Shown here: piece after piece, positions 46,370 through 56,075 of the stretch
Position numbering within the stretch: position 1 is the first letter of the stretch
How the letters are laid out: every line of letters starts with the position of its first letter
DNA from: Candidatus Ornithomonoglobus intestinigallinarum
GTDB taxonomy: Bacteria; Bacillota; Clostridia; UBA1381
Length of the DNA: 64,000 bases
Direction: 5' to 3'
Assembly: GCA_018715365.1 (NCBI GenBank)
Contig: DVLU01000073.1
Span: 1-64,000 of the forward strand
The notes under the pieces: model-generated
Told to the model about the DNA's origin: nothing
Database searches by the model: none
Seen by the model: the letters and a program-made list of their open reading frames with translations, nothing else
Translations under genes and position numbers: made by a program

Positions 46370-49300
46370 ATGAGGAAAAAACTATCGGTCATTTTATCGC
46401 TTGTGATGGCGCTGCAGCTTATTCTTGCCGCGGCACCCGTCTTTGCCGAGGGCGAAACGGAAAACGAAGGCATATACACTGCGCCCGAGTCACCGGCTGT
46501 GACCTATAACATGAATCTTGACTGGAAGTATTATTCCACAGGCGGCGACTATGCGATTCCTGACGTTATTGCGGGCGAGGTCGACGGCACGGTTGACGCA
46601 AACGGCAAGCATTTTTACGAAACCGATTTTGACGATGCGTCGTGGGAAACGGTCAGCATACCTCATGCCGTAAACGGCGACAACGCGTTTATGAACGCGA
46701 TAACCGACGCCGGCGGCGGCTACAAAAGAGAGGTTCTGCTTTACAGGAAAACGTTTACCATTCCCGAAACGGCAGCGGACGGCAAGGTGTTTTTTGAGCT
46801 TGAAGGAATAAGACAGGCAGCGTACGTATGGGTAAACGGCAGGGAGCTCGGCTACTACGAGGCGGGCATAACGGCGTTCGGCTTTGATATAACGGATTAT
46901 GTAACGCCGGGCGAAGAAGCCGTTATAGCAATATGCGAGGACGGAACAACGGCAAGAGGAACAACGGGCAGAATACCGTTTGAAACTGTTCCGGGAGAGC
47001 CTTGGGGCTCGAGCTATACGCCCGACAACTACAAAACCACAGTGGGCGAGGGAGCATTTTTCCAGTGGAACACAAAGGACTTTAACGAAGCGCAGATAGG
47101 TCTTGTATACGATGCGTATCTGCATGTTACGGGCGATGTATATCAGACGTTCCCGCTCTATAACAACTTAAAAACAACGGGAAATTATATCTACGCAACC
47201 GATTTTAACATACGCGAAAACAAGGCCACAATAAACGTTCAGGCCGAGGTCAGAAACGAATCGGGCACGGACGGCGAATATACGCTTGACGTTGCCGTTG
47301 TTGACCACGAGGGCAAGGCGGCTTATGAATTTTCAAGCAAAGCCGTAACCGTTGCCGCGGCGTCTGATGCGGGCGTTGTTTATAAAACGGCCGTTGAGGA
47401 GGACGCGTATTCGGCCGATAAGCTTGATGCCGTAACTATTCTTGAGGACCCCGAGCTTATAGCCGATGCGGACAAGCGCCCGACGGTAAGCGATGACGGC
47501 GATGCGATAACGTACGGCATCCAGGCGGGCGATCCCACACCTGTTGTATCGGGAAGCTATCCGACCGAGGACGAAAACGGCAATCCGATAAAATATTATT
47601 CCGATGCGGAATGCGAAAACGAAACGTCGGATATGGGAGCGGCCGTTATGTACAGAGTTCAGTACACGGCGGCAACGGAGCATAACGAGATAGGCAAAAC
47701 GGAGGTAAACACTCCCGACGTTACATATATAACGGCAAGCTATGACGCGGACGATGTTCGTTTCTGGTCAACGGAGGATCCGTATCTTTACACCGTATAT
47801 ATGATTTTAAGAGATGCCGACGGCAACGCCGTTGACGTAAAATCAGAGGAAACGGGCTTCAGAAAAGTAACGTACGACAGAAACGGCGGCGGCATACAGA
47901 TAAACGACAAGGCAGTATGGCTCACGGGCTATGCGCAGAGAGCGACAAACGAATGGGCCGTTATAGGCTCTGCAACAGACTGGCTCAACGACTATGACAT
48001 GAAGCTTATGAAGGAAAACAACGCAAACTTCATAAGATGGATGCACGTTGCGCCCAAGCCCTCGCAGGTCCGTTCAACGGATAAATACGGTATAGCGATA
48101 GTTTGCCCCGCGGGTGACAAAGAGGGAACGGCTCCGTGCGGCAGACAGTGGACGCAGAGAGTTGAAGCCATGCGCGACGCCATGATTTATTACAGAAACA
48201 GCCCTTCGATTATTTTCTGGGAAACGGGCAACAGCCCGATGGGAATGCAGGGCAAGGCTGAGGAAATGGCTGCTATGCGCGATAAGCTCGATCCCTACGG
48301 CATGCGCTTTATCGGAGCGCGCTCAACAAGAGATGCAAGCGAGCTTGATTACGAATATAACTACGCGGGAACGATGTACGGCAATTACGCCGACGCGGCA
48401 ATAGAAGCAATGGGCAAAAACGGCATATACGGCCCGATAATGGAAACCGAATATGCAAGAGATGAAGCGCCAAGACGTGTTTGGGACGATTATTCACCGC
48501 CCGATTACGATTATGTAAATAAATGGCTCGGAGACGGTGCCAAGAAGGATGACGGCTATGACGTTTGGGATCATACGCAGGAGGACGCCACAATAGCGAA
48601 TGTCAAGGAATATGCCGATAATTATTACGCAAGACGCGCAAACGGCGGAACGGGCATTTACTCGGCGGCCGCAATGATGGTTTGGTCGGATTCGAATATG
48701 CACGGCAGAAATTCGGGTACGGAAAACAGCCGTACCTCGGGACGCGTTGACCCCGTAAGACAGACAAAGCAGATGTATTACGGCACGCAGGCGGCGCAGT
48801 CAAAAGAAGCCGCTGTTCGCATTATAGGCCACTGGAGCTATCCGGAGGTAAGCGAAGACACGTATAATTATTTTGAAAGAGTAAGGGACGGCAGCAATCA
48901 TTACTGGACGTATACCGATAACGTGTTAAAGCGCGATCCCACAACAAAGACGGTTTACGTTATAGGCTCTTCGAGCGTTGACCATGTAGAGCTTTACAGA
49001 ACAGACGGCGAGGAAATGACGCTGATAGGTACCGATAACGATGCCGAGAGCACGTTCATATATCAGTTTGACGATGTGGACGTAACGCAGGGCGACGGCG
49101 TTGTTGCAATAGCCTACGATGCAAGAAATACGGAAGTGGCAAGACATCAAATAGACCGCACCTACGATGCCGTAAGCGTTCGCCTTACGCCCGTAACATC
49201 GCCGGACGGCTGGAAAGCCGACGGCGCCGATATAGCGTATTTTGACGTTGAGGTCATAGACGAAAACGGAAACGTATGCGCGCTCAATTACGACAAAATA

Positions 49301-50137
49301 AACTTCAAGTATGAAGGCGAAGGCGAATTTTTGGGCGGCTACAACTCGGGCATGGGCTCGGGCTGCTTCCAGAACACAATGGAGAGCGAGGGCCTTTCAA
49401 ACTATTTCGGCGGCGCAAAGGACGGCGTGTCAACCATAGGCAAGGATTACGTTTATGCCGAAAACGGAACGAACAGGGTATTTGTTAAATCAACGAGAAA
49501 CGCCGGTGCATTTACTCTCACGGCATCTATGGATATAGCGGGAATGATGCCGGTGTCGGTAACGATAGAGTCACAGGCTGTTGAAACAGAGGGCGGACTT
49601 ACAACGGAAATGCCTTCAACCTGGGATCCGGGAGTTGCACCGCCGCCGGTAACATCTGATGTCCCGCCGATGAACGTGCTCGGTCAAAAGACGGAGCTTG
49701 CATGGGGCGATTTTGTAACGGTGGAAGAGATCGATACAACGGTATATTATACAACAACGCTCAACGGCGAGGTGCTTGATGTGCATCCGCAGTCGAGAGC
49801 CGGTATAAATAACATGATATTCGGACCGTTGGTACAGATATTTGACGCTCTGAAGGCTGCGGGGGCGGAGTTTGATTATACGTACAGCGATACCGCATCG
49901 CCCGCCGAGCTTGCAATGACCGTCGGAGGGCATACGTACAGATTTATAGAGGGTCAAAACCTTCTGTATATAGACGGCTATGACCAGTCAAATTCAGAGC
50001 TTACCGAGGATATGCCGGTTATAGAGGACGGCGTTATGATAGGCCAGATCAACTCTATGATAAGCAAGATACCGGGAGTAAGTCATGAAATAGACAGAAA
50101 AAATCTTTCGTTTGACATAACATATACGGCTGAGTAA
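46370..50137 (+). CDS. Secreted glycoside hydrolase family 2-like protein with C-terminal stalk/copper-amine-oxidase-N-like domain
   Basis: Signal peptide; sugar-binding, jelly-roll and TIM barrel GH2 pattern (VSIPHAVNGDNAF.., NFIRWMHVAPKPSQVRSTDKYGIAIVCPAGD, SPSIIFWETGNSPMG). Confidence 0.8.
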   Translation: MRKKLSVILSLVMALQLILAAAPVFAEGETENEGIYTAPESPAVTYNMNLDWKYYSTGGDYAIPDVIAGEVDGTVDANGKHFYETDFDDASWETVSIPHAVNGDNAFMNAITDAGGGYKREVLLYRKTFTIPETAADGKVFFELEGIRQAAYVWVNGRELGYYEAGITAFGFDITDYVTPGEEAVIAICEDGTTARGTTGRIPFETVPGEPWGSSYTPDNYKTTVGEGAFFQWNTKDFNEAQIGLVYDAYLHVTGDVYQTFPLYNNLKTTGNYIYATDFNIRENKATINVQAEVRNESGTDGEYTLDVAVVDHEGKAAYEFSSKAVTVAAASDAGVVYKTAVEEDAYSADKLDAVTILEDPELIADADKRPTVSDDGDAITYGIQAGDPTPVVSGSYPTEDENGNPIKYYSDAECENETSDMGAAVMYRVQYTAATEHNEIGKTEVNTPDVTYITASYDADDVRFWSTEDPYLYTVYMILRDADGNAVDVKSEETGFRKVTYDRNGGGIQINDKAVWLTGYAQRATNEWAVIGSATDWLNDYDMKLMKENNANFIRWMHVAPKPSQVRSTDKYGIAIVCPAGDKEGTAPCGRQWTQRVEAMRDAMIYYRNSPSIIFWETGNSPMGMQGKAEEMAAMRDKLDPYGMRFIGARSTRDASELDYEYNYAGTMYGNYADAAIEAMGKNGIYGPIMETEYARDEAPRRVWDDYSPPDYDYVNKWLGDGAKKDDGYDVWDHTQEDATIANVKEYADNYYARRANGGTGIYSAAAMMVWSDSNMHGRNSGTENSRTSGRVDPVRQTKQMYYGTQAAQSKEAAVRIIGHWSYPEVSEDTYNYFERVRDGSNHYWTYTDNVLKRDPTTKTVYVIGSSSVDHVELYRTDGEEMTLIGTDNDAESTFIYQFDDVDVTQGDGVVAIAYDARNTEVARHQIDRTYDAVSVRLTPVTSPDGWKADGADIAYFDVEVIDENGNVCALNYDKINFKYEGEGEFLGGYNSGMGSGCFQNTMESEGLSNYFGGAKDGVSTIGKDYVYAENGTNRVFVKSTRNAGAFTLTASMDIAGMMPVSVTIESQAVETEGGLTTEMPSTWDPGVAPPPVTSDVPPMNVLGQKTELAWGDFVTVEEIDTTVYYTTTLNGEVLDVHPQSRAGINNMIFGPLVQIFDALKAAGAEFDYTYSDTASPAELAMTVGGHTYRFIEGQNLLYIDGYDQSNSELTEDMPVIEDGVMIGQINSMISKIPGVSHEIDRKNLSFDITYTAE

Positions 50138-50151
50138 GGGGGTATGTAACA

Positions 50152-52497
50152 ATGAAAAGAACAGTAAAAAGAATATTGTCGTGCATTTTGGCGGCGGCGT
50201 CTGTTTCGGCATTTGCAGCATTCCCCGCTCTTGCCGATTATACTGAGGGCGCATACGATATTGAAAGAGTAAACGAAACGTATGATGAGGGCAATACAAC
50301 AAACGATATAGACAACACACCGGCGCTTCAGGTCGGCGGTACGGGAGCGATAGATGACAGAACATATATCTTCCGTTTTCCGAGCACGGGCGGCAACAGC
50401 ACTATGATGACGAATGACTTTTTTCTGTCGTTTGACTTCAGCTTTGATGCCGTGGACGGGACAGTTCCGGGTGTGTTCGGTATAGACCGCTATGACGATA
50501 ATAACAAAAACTCAAAAACAGGCCCGAAATTTACTTACAATGAGGGGCAGATAAGAACGGAAACGGGAAACAATAAGTATGCTGAGCTCGGAGCCGTTTC
50601 GCCCGATGTATGGTACACTATAGAAATGGAAGGCAAAATGGTTGTTTCCGATGCGGCTGTTGAATTCAGGCTGTACGGCTATGAGGACGGCGAAAAGAAA
50701 CTTATAACTTCCGAGGAGAAGTTAAACCTGAGACAGTTTTACGCCGGCGCCGGCAACGGCAGTCCGAACCTTATGTATGCCGCGAATGTCAGCATAGACA
50801 ACGTAAAATTTGTTTCGGAATATCCCGACGAGGTGCGTATAAGCAGCGCTTCCGCCGAGCTTGAGGCCGGTCAGGCGCTCACACTTGATTATGAGATGTA
50901 CAGACAAGATAAGCTTGTAACAAAGCATCCCGTTCAGTGGTCTGTGTATGATGAAACAGACACAAGTGAGATAACGGACGGCAGCGTTACTGTAAACGAA
51001 AACGGCGTTTTAAGAGCCGACATACACGCGGAGGAACAAACGGTTACCGTAAGGGCGACGACGAACGCAAGCGAAAAGGGCGAGCTCACGGGCACTTATA
51101 CGGTTAACGTAAAGCCCGTTTCAACCGAAAACGAGCCGTTTGACAAAATAACAATAAGCGGCCCTTCGGAGGTGAAGGCCGGCACGTCAACAACGTATTC
51201 GTTTACGGCGGAAAAACTCGGGGCGGACGTAACGGACAGCCTTGAAGAGGGGGACGTTGTTTGGTCGGTGTATACGGCTGATGATCTGTATAAAAATAAC
51301 AACAGATATATAACGGCAGAAAACGGCGTGCTCGCTGTAGGCGAAAATGTTGTTGCGCAGGATATAATCATCAGAGCTTCGACGGCAAGCGGCGCCGTGT
51401 ATGCCTCGTATCCGGTTTCGATAGATTTTGCCGACAGCAAAACGGAAACGGTGCTTGGCTACAGCGCATGCGAGGACGATAAGACCGGATTTGAAAGGGT
51501 TGAATCATGGGACGGCTCGTATGCGATAAAGACAGGCGGAGAAGCGGTGCAGGCAATAACATCAACGCGCGATACATGGTATACGCTTACATCGCTTGAT
51601 ATTAAATTCGGCGGTGAAAACAGCGGCTTCACATTAAGAAAAGGCACCGATAAGACGAATCCGTGCATAAGGATGCACAACGGTCAGCTTGCCGTGCAAA
51701 AAGGAAGCAGCGATTGGGATCATTATATCGATATAGACACCGAAACATGGTATCACATGGAGGTGCTCTATTCCAATACCCAAAAGAACGCGTCAATGAC
51801 AATAGCTCCGTACAATGCAGACGGAACGCTCGGCGAAACAAAATGTATATATGAAATAAACACAAGAAACTGCGAGCCCTACGACGCGCTCCAGATAGAG
51901 CCGAACACGACCGTGGACAATATAGCTGTTGTTACGCCAAAGGCCGATAAGTTTGAGCTTTCGGCAGCAAGCACAAATATGTTTGCGGGCAGCACAAATC
52001 AGATAACGGCAACCGCATCAAGAAACGGTCTTCCGATACTCGAATATACGAATATCGAATGGAGCGTTCTTGACAGCGATGAACTTCCGATAATAGACGG
52101 CAGTGTTTCGATAAGCGGTACGGGACTTCTCAGTGCAGACGCGATGGCTAAGGAACAGGCTGTCACTGTTGTGGCGTCCGAAGGCGATGTTATCGGCAAA
52201 GCCGTGATAAACATTCAGTCAAGCGATATATTTACCGTCACAAACCTCGGTGTTAATGAGGACAAAACAAAGATAGTCAGAATGTATGTAGAAAAGAATT
52301 TCTATTATAACGACAGCGTTACGTTTATAATAGCAATCTACGGTCCCGAGGGCGAGCTTAAAGGCGTTTCCATGAGAAGCGGCTACGGCGACAGCTATAA
52401 TATAGGCGAAAATGAAGTTACGTTTGACTTCACCCTCCCGGCGGATTTTGACCCGTCAACCGATACAATAAGCACGTTTGTGTGGACGTCGCTTTAA
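50152..52497 (+). CDS. Secreted multi-domain protein with repeated LamG-like and Ig-like modules
   Basis: Signal peptide MKRTVKRILSCILAAASVSAFAAFPALA; repeated VQWSVYDE..DGSVTVNENGVLRADIHAEEQTVTVRA / IEWSVLDS..DGSVSISGTGLLSADAMAKEQAVTVVA. Confidence 0.65.
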   Translation: MKRTVKRILSCILAAASVSAFAAFPALADYTEGAYDIERVNETYDEGNTTNDIDNTPALQVGGTGAIDDRTYIFRFPSTGGNSTMMTNDFFLSFDFSFDAVDGTVPGVFGIDRYDDNNKNSKTGPKFTYNEGQIRTETGNNKYAELGAVSPDVWYTIEMEGKMVVSDAAVEFRLYGYEDGEKKLITSEEKLNLRQFYAGAGNGSPNLMYAANVSIDNVKFVSEYPDEVRISSASAELEAGQALTLDYEMYRQDKLVTKHPVQWSVYDETDTSEITDGSVTVNENGVLRADIHAEEQTVTVRATTNASEKGELTGTYTVNVKPVSTENEPFDKITISGPSEVKAGTSTTYSFTAEKLGADVTDSLEEGDVVWSVYTADDLYKNNNRYITAENGVLAVGENVVAQDIIIRASTASGAVYASYPVSIDFADSKTETVLGYSACEDDKTGFERVESWDGSYAIKTGGEAVQAITSTRDTWYTLTSLDIKFGGENSGFTLRKGTDKTNPCIRMHNGQLAVQKGSSDWDHYIDIDTETWYHMEVLYSNTQKNASMTIAPYNADGTLGETKCIYEINTRNCEPYDALQIEPNTTVDNIAVVTPKADKFELSAASTNMFAGSTNQITATASRNGLPILEYTNIEWSVLDSDELPIIDGSVSISGTGLLSADAMAKEQAVTVVASEGDVIGKAVINIQSSDIFTVTNLGVNEDKTKIVRMYVEKNFYYNDSVTFIIAIYGPEGELKGVSMRSGYGDSYNIGENEVTFDFTLPADFDPSTDTISTFVWTSL

Positions 52498-52522
52498 TAA
52501 CGGGTAAATAAAAAAAACAAAT

Positions 52523-52563
52523 GGGCTGCTGCTTTTAACGGTTTGTGCTAAAAGCAGCAGCCC
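52523..52563. terminator. Terminator between secreted-protein operon and thiC
   Basis: GGGCTGCTGCTTTTA / TAAAAGCAGCAGCCC 15-bp arms. Confidence 0.8.
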
Positions 52564-52571
52564 TGCTGATT

Positions 52572-53873
52572 TTATTTTACGTCCACTTTTTCTCCCGCCA
52601 TTATTTTATTCATCGTTCTTGCTGCGCACATCTTGCCGCACATCGAGCATGTATGCTTTTCCTCCGGCGGAAGCTCGTTGTAATATCTCTGCGGCTTTAC
52701 CGGATCTATGGCGTATTTAAACATCTCATCCCAGCAAACGCGTCTGCGTGCGTCGGACATCTTGTCGTCAATTTCCCTTGCGCCGGGAATACCCTTTGCA
52801 ATGTCTCCCGCGTGGGCGGCTATCTTCGACGCGATTATACCTTCGCGCACGTCGTCGGCATTGGGAAGCCTCAAATGCTCTGCGGGCGTAACGTAGCACA
52901 GGAAGTCCGCTCCGTTTGCCGCGGCGATCGCTCCGCCGATTGCCGAGGTGATGTGGTCGTAGCCCGGCGCAATATCCGTAACTATCGGCCCCAAAACATA
53001 AAAAGGCGCGTTGTGGCAAAGCCGCTTTTCAAGCTTCATGTTCGCCGCTATTTCGTCTATTGACATATGCCCCGGACCTTCAACCATAACCTGCACGTTC
53101 TTTTCCCATGCGCGCTTTGTTAAAATGCCAAGCTCGATAAGCTCCGTTATCTGGCTTGCGTCGGTTGAGTCGTGAGTTGAACCGGGACGGCATGCGTCGC
53201 CCAGGCTTATTGTAACGTCGTATTTTGCGAGAATATCGAGAACCTTGTCGTAAAATTCATAGAAGGGGTTTTCGTTTCCCGTCATTTCCATCCATGCGTA
53301 AATCAGCGAGCCGCCGCGCGACACTATATTTGTAACGCGGTTTGTTTCTTTAAATATTTCGGCTGTGCGGCGGTTTATGCCGGCGTGGATCGTCATAAAA
53401 TCAACACCCTCTTTTGCGTGGGCTTCTATGACCTCGAGAAATTCATCGGCCGTTATGTCGGCAAGCTCCTTGTCAAGATAGCCGACCGCGTCGTACATGG
53501 GCACGGTACCTATCATAGCGGGGCAGGTGTCTATAAGCTGCTGCCTGAAATTATGTGTTTTGCCGTAGCAGCTCAAATCCATTATTGCCTCGGCCTTCAT
53601 TTCAACGGCCATGCGCACCTTTTCCATTTCTATTGAATAATCGGTGCAGTCCTTTGAAATGCCGAGATTTACGTTTATTTTTGTTTTTAAGCCTTCGCCG
53701 ACGCCCTCGGGGCTTATGGCTTTATGATTTTTGTTGCACGGTATCGCAACGGAACCGGACGCAACGCGTGCGCGAAGCGTTTCGGCGTCCATATTTTCCT
53801 TTTCCGCGACGATTTTCATTTCCGGAGTTATTATCCCTTTTTTTGCCGCGTCCATCTGTGTGGTGTATTCCAT
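52572..53873 (-). CDS. thiC: Phosphomethylpyrimidine synthase ThiC
   Basis: [23 protein letters not shown]..CxxCxxxxxC C-terminal [26 protein letters not shown]. Confidence 0.96.
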   Translation of the reverse strand: MEYTTQMDAAKKGIITPEMKIVAEKENMDAETLRARVASGSVAIPCNKNHKAISPEGVGEGLKTKINVNLGISKDCTDYSIEMEKVRMAVEMKAEAIMDLSCYGKTHNFRQQLIDTCPAMIGTVPMYDAVGYLDKELADITADEFLEVIEAHAKEGVDFMTIHAGINRRTAEIFKETNRVTNIVSRGGSLIYAWMEMTGNENPFYEFYDKVLDILAKYDVTISLGDACRPGSTHDSTDASQITELIELGILTKRAWEKNVQVMVEGPGHMSIDEIAANMKLEKRLCHNAPFYVLGPIVTDIAPGYDHITSAIGGAIAAANGADFLCYVTPAEHLRLPNADDVREGIIASKIAAHAGDIAKGIPGAREIDDKMSDARRRVCWDEMFKYAIDPVKPQRYYNELPPEEKHTCSMCGKMCAARTMNKIMAGEKVDVK

Positions 53874-53944
53874 TTTGCATTTCCTTTCTGAAATTAAAAA
53901 AGCTTTCTTTTTTACCGTATACAAAGAAAGCGCCAAAAATCCGC

Positions 53945-54025
53945 ATATTTCCCTGCCCGGCATTATCCGGACGGTGTGGGTCGAGATCATGTCTCCTCTC
54001 AGCCGTTTTGCAGCTCCCCTTTGTA
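53945..54025 (-). ncRNA. TPP (THI box) riboswitch upstream of thiC
   Basis: Minus strand AAAGGGGAGCTG..GGCTGAGAGGAGACATGATCTCGACCCACACCGTCCGGATAATGCCGGGCAGGGAAA. Confidence 0.95.
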
Positions 54026-54079
54026 TGAGGATATTATACAATATTTTTCGGATAAAGTCAAGGTATTTTTTGCTTTTGT

Positions 54080-54100
54080 GCGGGGGACGAAGTCCCCCGC
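54080..54100. repeat. GC-rich palindromic repeat GCGGGGGACGAAGTCCCCCGC
   Basis: Same core at 54917-54935. Confidence 0.8.
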
Positions 54101-54121
54101 ACTACTTTGGCTGCGGCTTTG

Positions 54122-54832
54122 TTAATATAATGATGTTACAAACGCTTTATCGTCTTTTGATATTCTGTATGAGTCGCGCATTTTCTGCGCCGTCATTTTA
54201 AGCGTCGTTTCGTTAAGCGAGCCGCGCTTTAAAAACTCAAGCGTTTTCTCCCGCTGCTTTGCCGCGGCCGTAGCAACAAGCCATGCCTGCATCATCTGCA
54301 CGTAATAAAAATCGGAATCAACCTTTCCGACCTTATCGAGCACCGCATCAATATGCTTGTCGGTAAGGCAAAAGCTCATAAGATGCGAAAGCCCGAACCT
54401 CTGCGCCCACGGATTATCCGAAAAAACAAATTCATCGGCGTCGTTTATAAAGCTGTCCGTATGCTTTTTTATTTCTCTGAAAACGACGGTATCGTTTATT
54501 GCCCAGTTTGTTATTTTTGGAATAAAGCGGTGCATGTTGTCGAGAGTTTCACCGTAGCCGCATTTTATGCCGGCAAGCACAAGCCCTTCGATTATTGTTT
54601 CTTCATGGTACGGCTGTTTTTCAAGCGCAAGATAGCTCTTGTAATCGGTCTTTAATATTTCCTTTGATATTTTCCTCAAAACGGGTATACGTATGCCGTA
54701 CATCTGCGGCGCGCCGGGGATAAGCCCGGAATGAAATTTTTTTAATTTTTCCTCACCCATCGCCGCAAGCGCTTCTCTGAACATGCTGTAGCCGTCTTTA
54801 TCCCATACCGGCGGCAAACTTATTTCATTCAT
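54122..54832 (-). CDS. DNA alkylation repair (AlkD-like HEAT) protein
   Basis: YGIRIPVLRKISKEI..EETIIEGLVLAG..ITNWAINDTVVF..NPWAQRFGLSHLMSF. Confidence 0.85.
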   Translation of the reverse strand: MNEISLPPVWDKDGYSMFREALAAMGEEKLKKFHSGLIPGAPQMYGIRIPVLRKISKEILKTDYKSYLALEKQPYHEETIIEGLVLAGIKCGYGETLDNMHRFIPKITNWAINDTVVFREIKKHTDSFINDADEFVFSDNPWAQRFGLSHLMSFCLTDKHIDAVLDKVGKVDSDFYYVQMMQAWLVATAAAKQREKTLEFLKRGSLNETTLKMTAQKMRDSYRISKDDKAFVTSLY

Positions 54833-54916
54833 GATAAACCTCCGTTTTTTTATAAAGATTATATCATATATAGAATCGATAAGCAAGAAAAAAATCAAGC
54901 TTATACGCAAAGGGGG

Positions 54917-54935
54917 CGGGGGACGAAGTCCCCCG
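54917..54935. repeat. GC-rich palindromic repeat CGGGGGACGAAGTCCCCCG
   Basis: Same core as 54080-54100. Confidence 0.8.
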
Positions 54936-55066
54936 GGCATGAGAAACGATTTTAAGAAAAACATCTTCATTACAATTACATTGCAAATAAAATAAACTTA
55001 TTGCCTAACCGCAGTGCCTATGCTATAATCAATACAGCACAAAAACTGCGGAGGTATAAACGCGCC

Positions 55067-55693
55067 ATGAAAACATTTGATATTTTACATTCGGGAGAGC
55101 TGTATTATCCCAATGCCGACGAAATAACGGAATTGCAGCTGCAATGTCTTGATAAGCTGTGGGAATTTAACCGCACGCGCCCGTCGGAGGTTAAGAAGCG
55201 CGCCGAAATGCTTAAGAGTATGCTTGCCGAGGCGGGGGAGAACTGCTACATAGAAGCGCCGTTTTACGCAAACTGGGGCGGCCGCCATGTCCATTTCGGC
55301 AAAAACGTTTACGCGAATTTTAATCTGACGCTTGTTGACGATACGCATATTTACGTGGGCGATTACACTATGATAGGCCCGAACGTAACGCTTGCGACGG
55401 CCGGGCACCCGATCCTGCCGGGGCTCAGAGAAAAGGCGTATCAGTATAACGCGCCCGTAACAATAGGCAAAAACTGCTGGCTCGGCGCGGGAGTTGTTGT
55501 TGTGCCGGGAGTGAGCATCGGGGACAATTCCGTTATCGGCGCGGGAAGCATTGTAACAAGGGACGTTCCGCAAAACGTCGTTGCTGCCGGAAATCCGTGT
55601 AGAGTGCTGCGGGAAATAGGCGAACGCGACAGGGAATATTATTTTAAGGATAAGAAGATACCTCCCGAGCTGAAAAAAATGTTTAGCGAATAG
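55067..55693 (+). CDS. Maltose/galactoside O-acetyltransferase (LbH hexapeptide)
   Basis: NFNLTLVDDTHIYVGDYTMIGPNVTLATAGHPI..IGKNCWLGAGVVVVPGVSIGDNSVIGAGSIVTRDVP. Confidence 0.93.
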   Translation: MKTFDILHSGELYYPNADEITELQLQCLDKLWEFNRTRPSEVKKRAEMLKSMLAEAGENCYIEAPFYANWGGRHVHFGKNVYANFNLTLVDDTHIYVGDYTMIGPNVTLATAGHPILPGLREKAYQYNAPVTIGKNCWLGAGVVVVPGVSIGDNSVIGAGSIVTRDVPQNVVAAGNPCRVLREIGERDREYYFKDKKIPPELKKMFSE

Positions 55694-55753
55694 GCAAAAA
55701 ACCTGAATCGCCGAAAAAAATCAAAAAAAATCTCAAAAAACGAAAAAAACATC

Positions 55754-55782
55754 TTGACACAAGAGCGTATTTATGGTACAAT
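55754..55782 (+). promoter_or_regulatory. tRNA promoter TTGACA - 17 bp - TACAAT
   Basis: Read directly. Confidence 0.8.
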
Positions 55783-55794
55783 AGCTTTTGTTGT

Positions 55795-55883
55795 GGAGCG
55801 GTATCGAAGTGGTCATAACGGGACTGACTCGAAATCAGTTGTACCTCCGGGTACCGTGGGTTCGAATCCCACCCGCTCCGCCA
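55795..55883 (+). tRNA. tRNA-Ser (anticodon CGA), CCA encoded
   Basis: GGAGCGGTATCGAAGTGGTCATAACGGGACTGACTCGAAATCAGTT..(long variable arm)..GTGGGTTCGAATCCCACCCGCTCCGCCA. Confidence 0.95.
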
Positions 55884-55960
55884 CGGGATGTGGCTCAGTT
55901 TGGTAGAGCGCTGCGTTCGGGACGCAGAGGCCGCAGGTTCAAATCCTGTCATCCCGACCA
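55884..55960 (+). tRNA. tRNA-Pro (anticodon CGG), CCA encoded
   Basis: CGGGATGTGGCTCAGTTTGGTAGAGCGCTGCGTTCGGGACGCAGAGGCCGCAGGTTCAAATCCTGTCATCCCGACCA. Confidence 0.95.
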
Positions 55961-55962
55961 CC

Positions 55963-55995
55963 ATCGGAGCAAGCTTTGCTTGCTCCGATTTTTTT
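55963..55995 (+). terminator. Terminator after tRNAs
   Basis: ATCGGAGCAAGC-ttt-GCTTGCTCCGAT + T-run. Confidence 0.9.
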
Positions 55996-56042
55996 GCTTT
56001 TTTTATTTTTTACACGCATAAAAAAACCGCCGTTCGGCGGCT

Positions 56043-56066
56043 GCGCGGGGGCTCATGCCCCCGCGC
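56043..56066. repeat. GC-rich hairpin GCGCGGGGGCTCATGCCCCCGCGC
   Basis: Perfect arms; downstream of LCP gene (minus). Confidence 0.7.
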
Positions 56067-56075
56067 GAAATAAGC

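Noticed and set aside
52545-53063. 172-aa plus-strand ORF
   Set aside because: Antisense to thiC; no family resemblance.
55683-55964. Minus-strand ORF MVVGMTGFEPAASASRTQRSTKLSHIP..WRSGWDSNPRYPEV..
   Set aside because: Antisense translation of the two tRNA genes; a well-known spurious ORF pattern.
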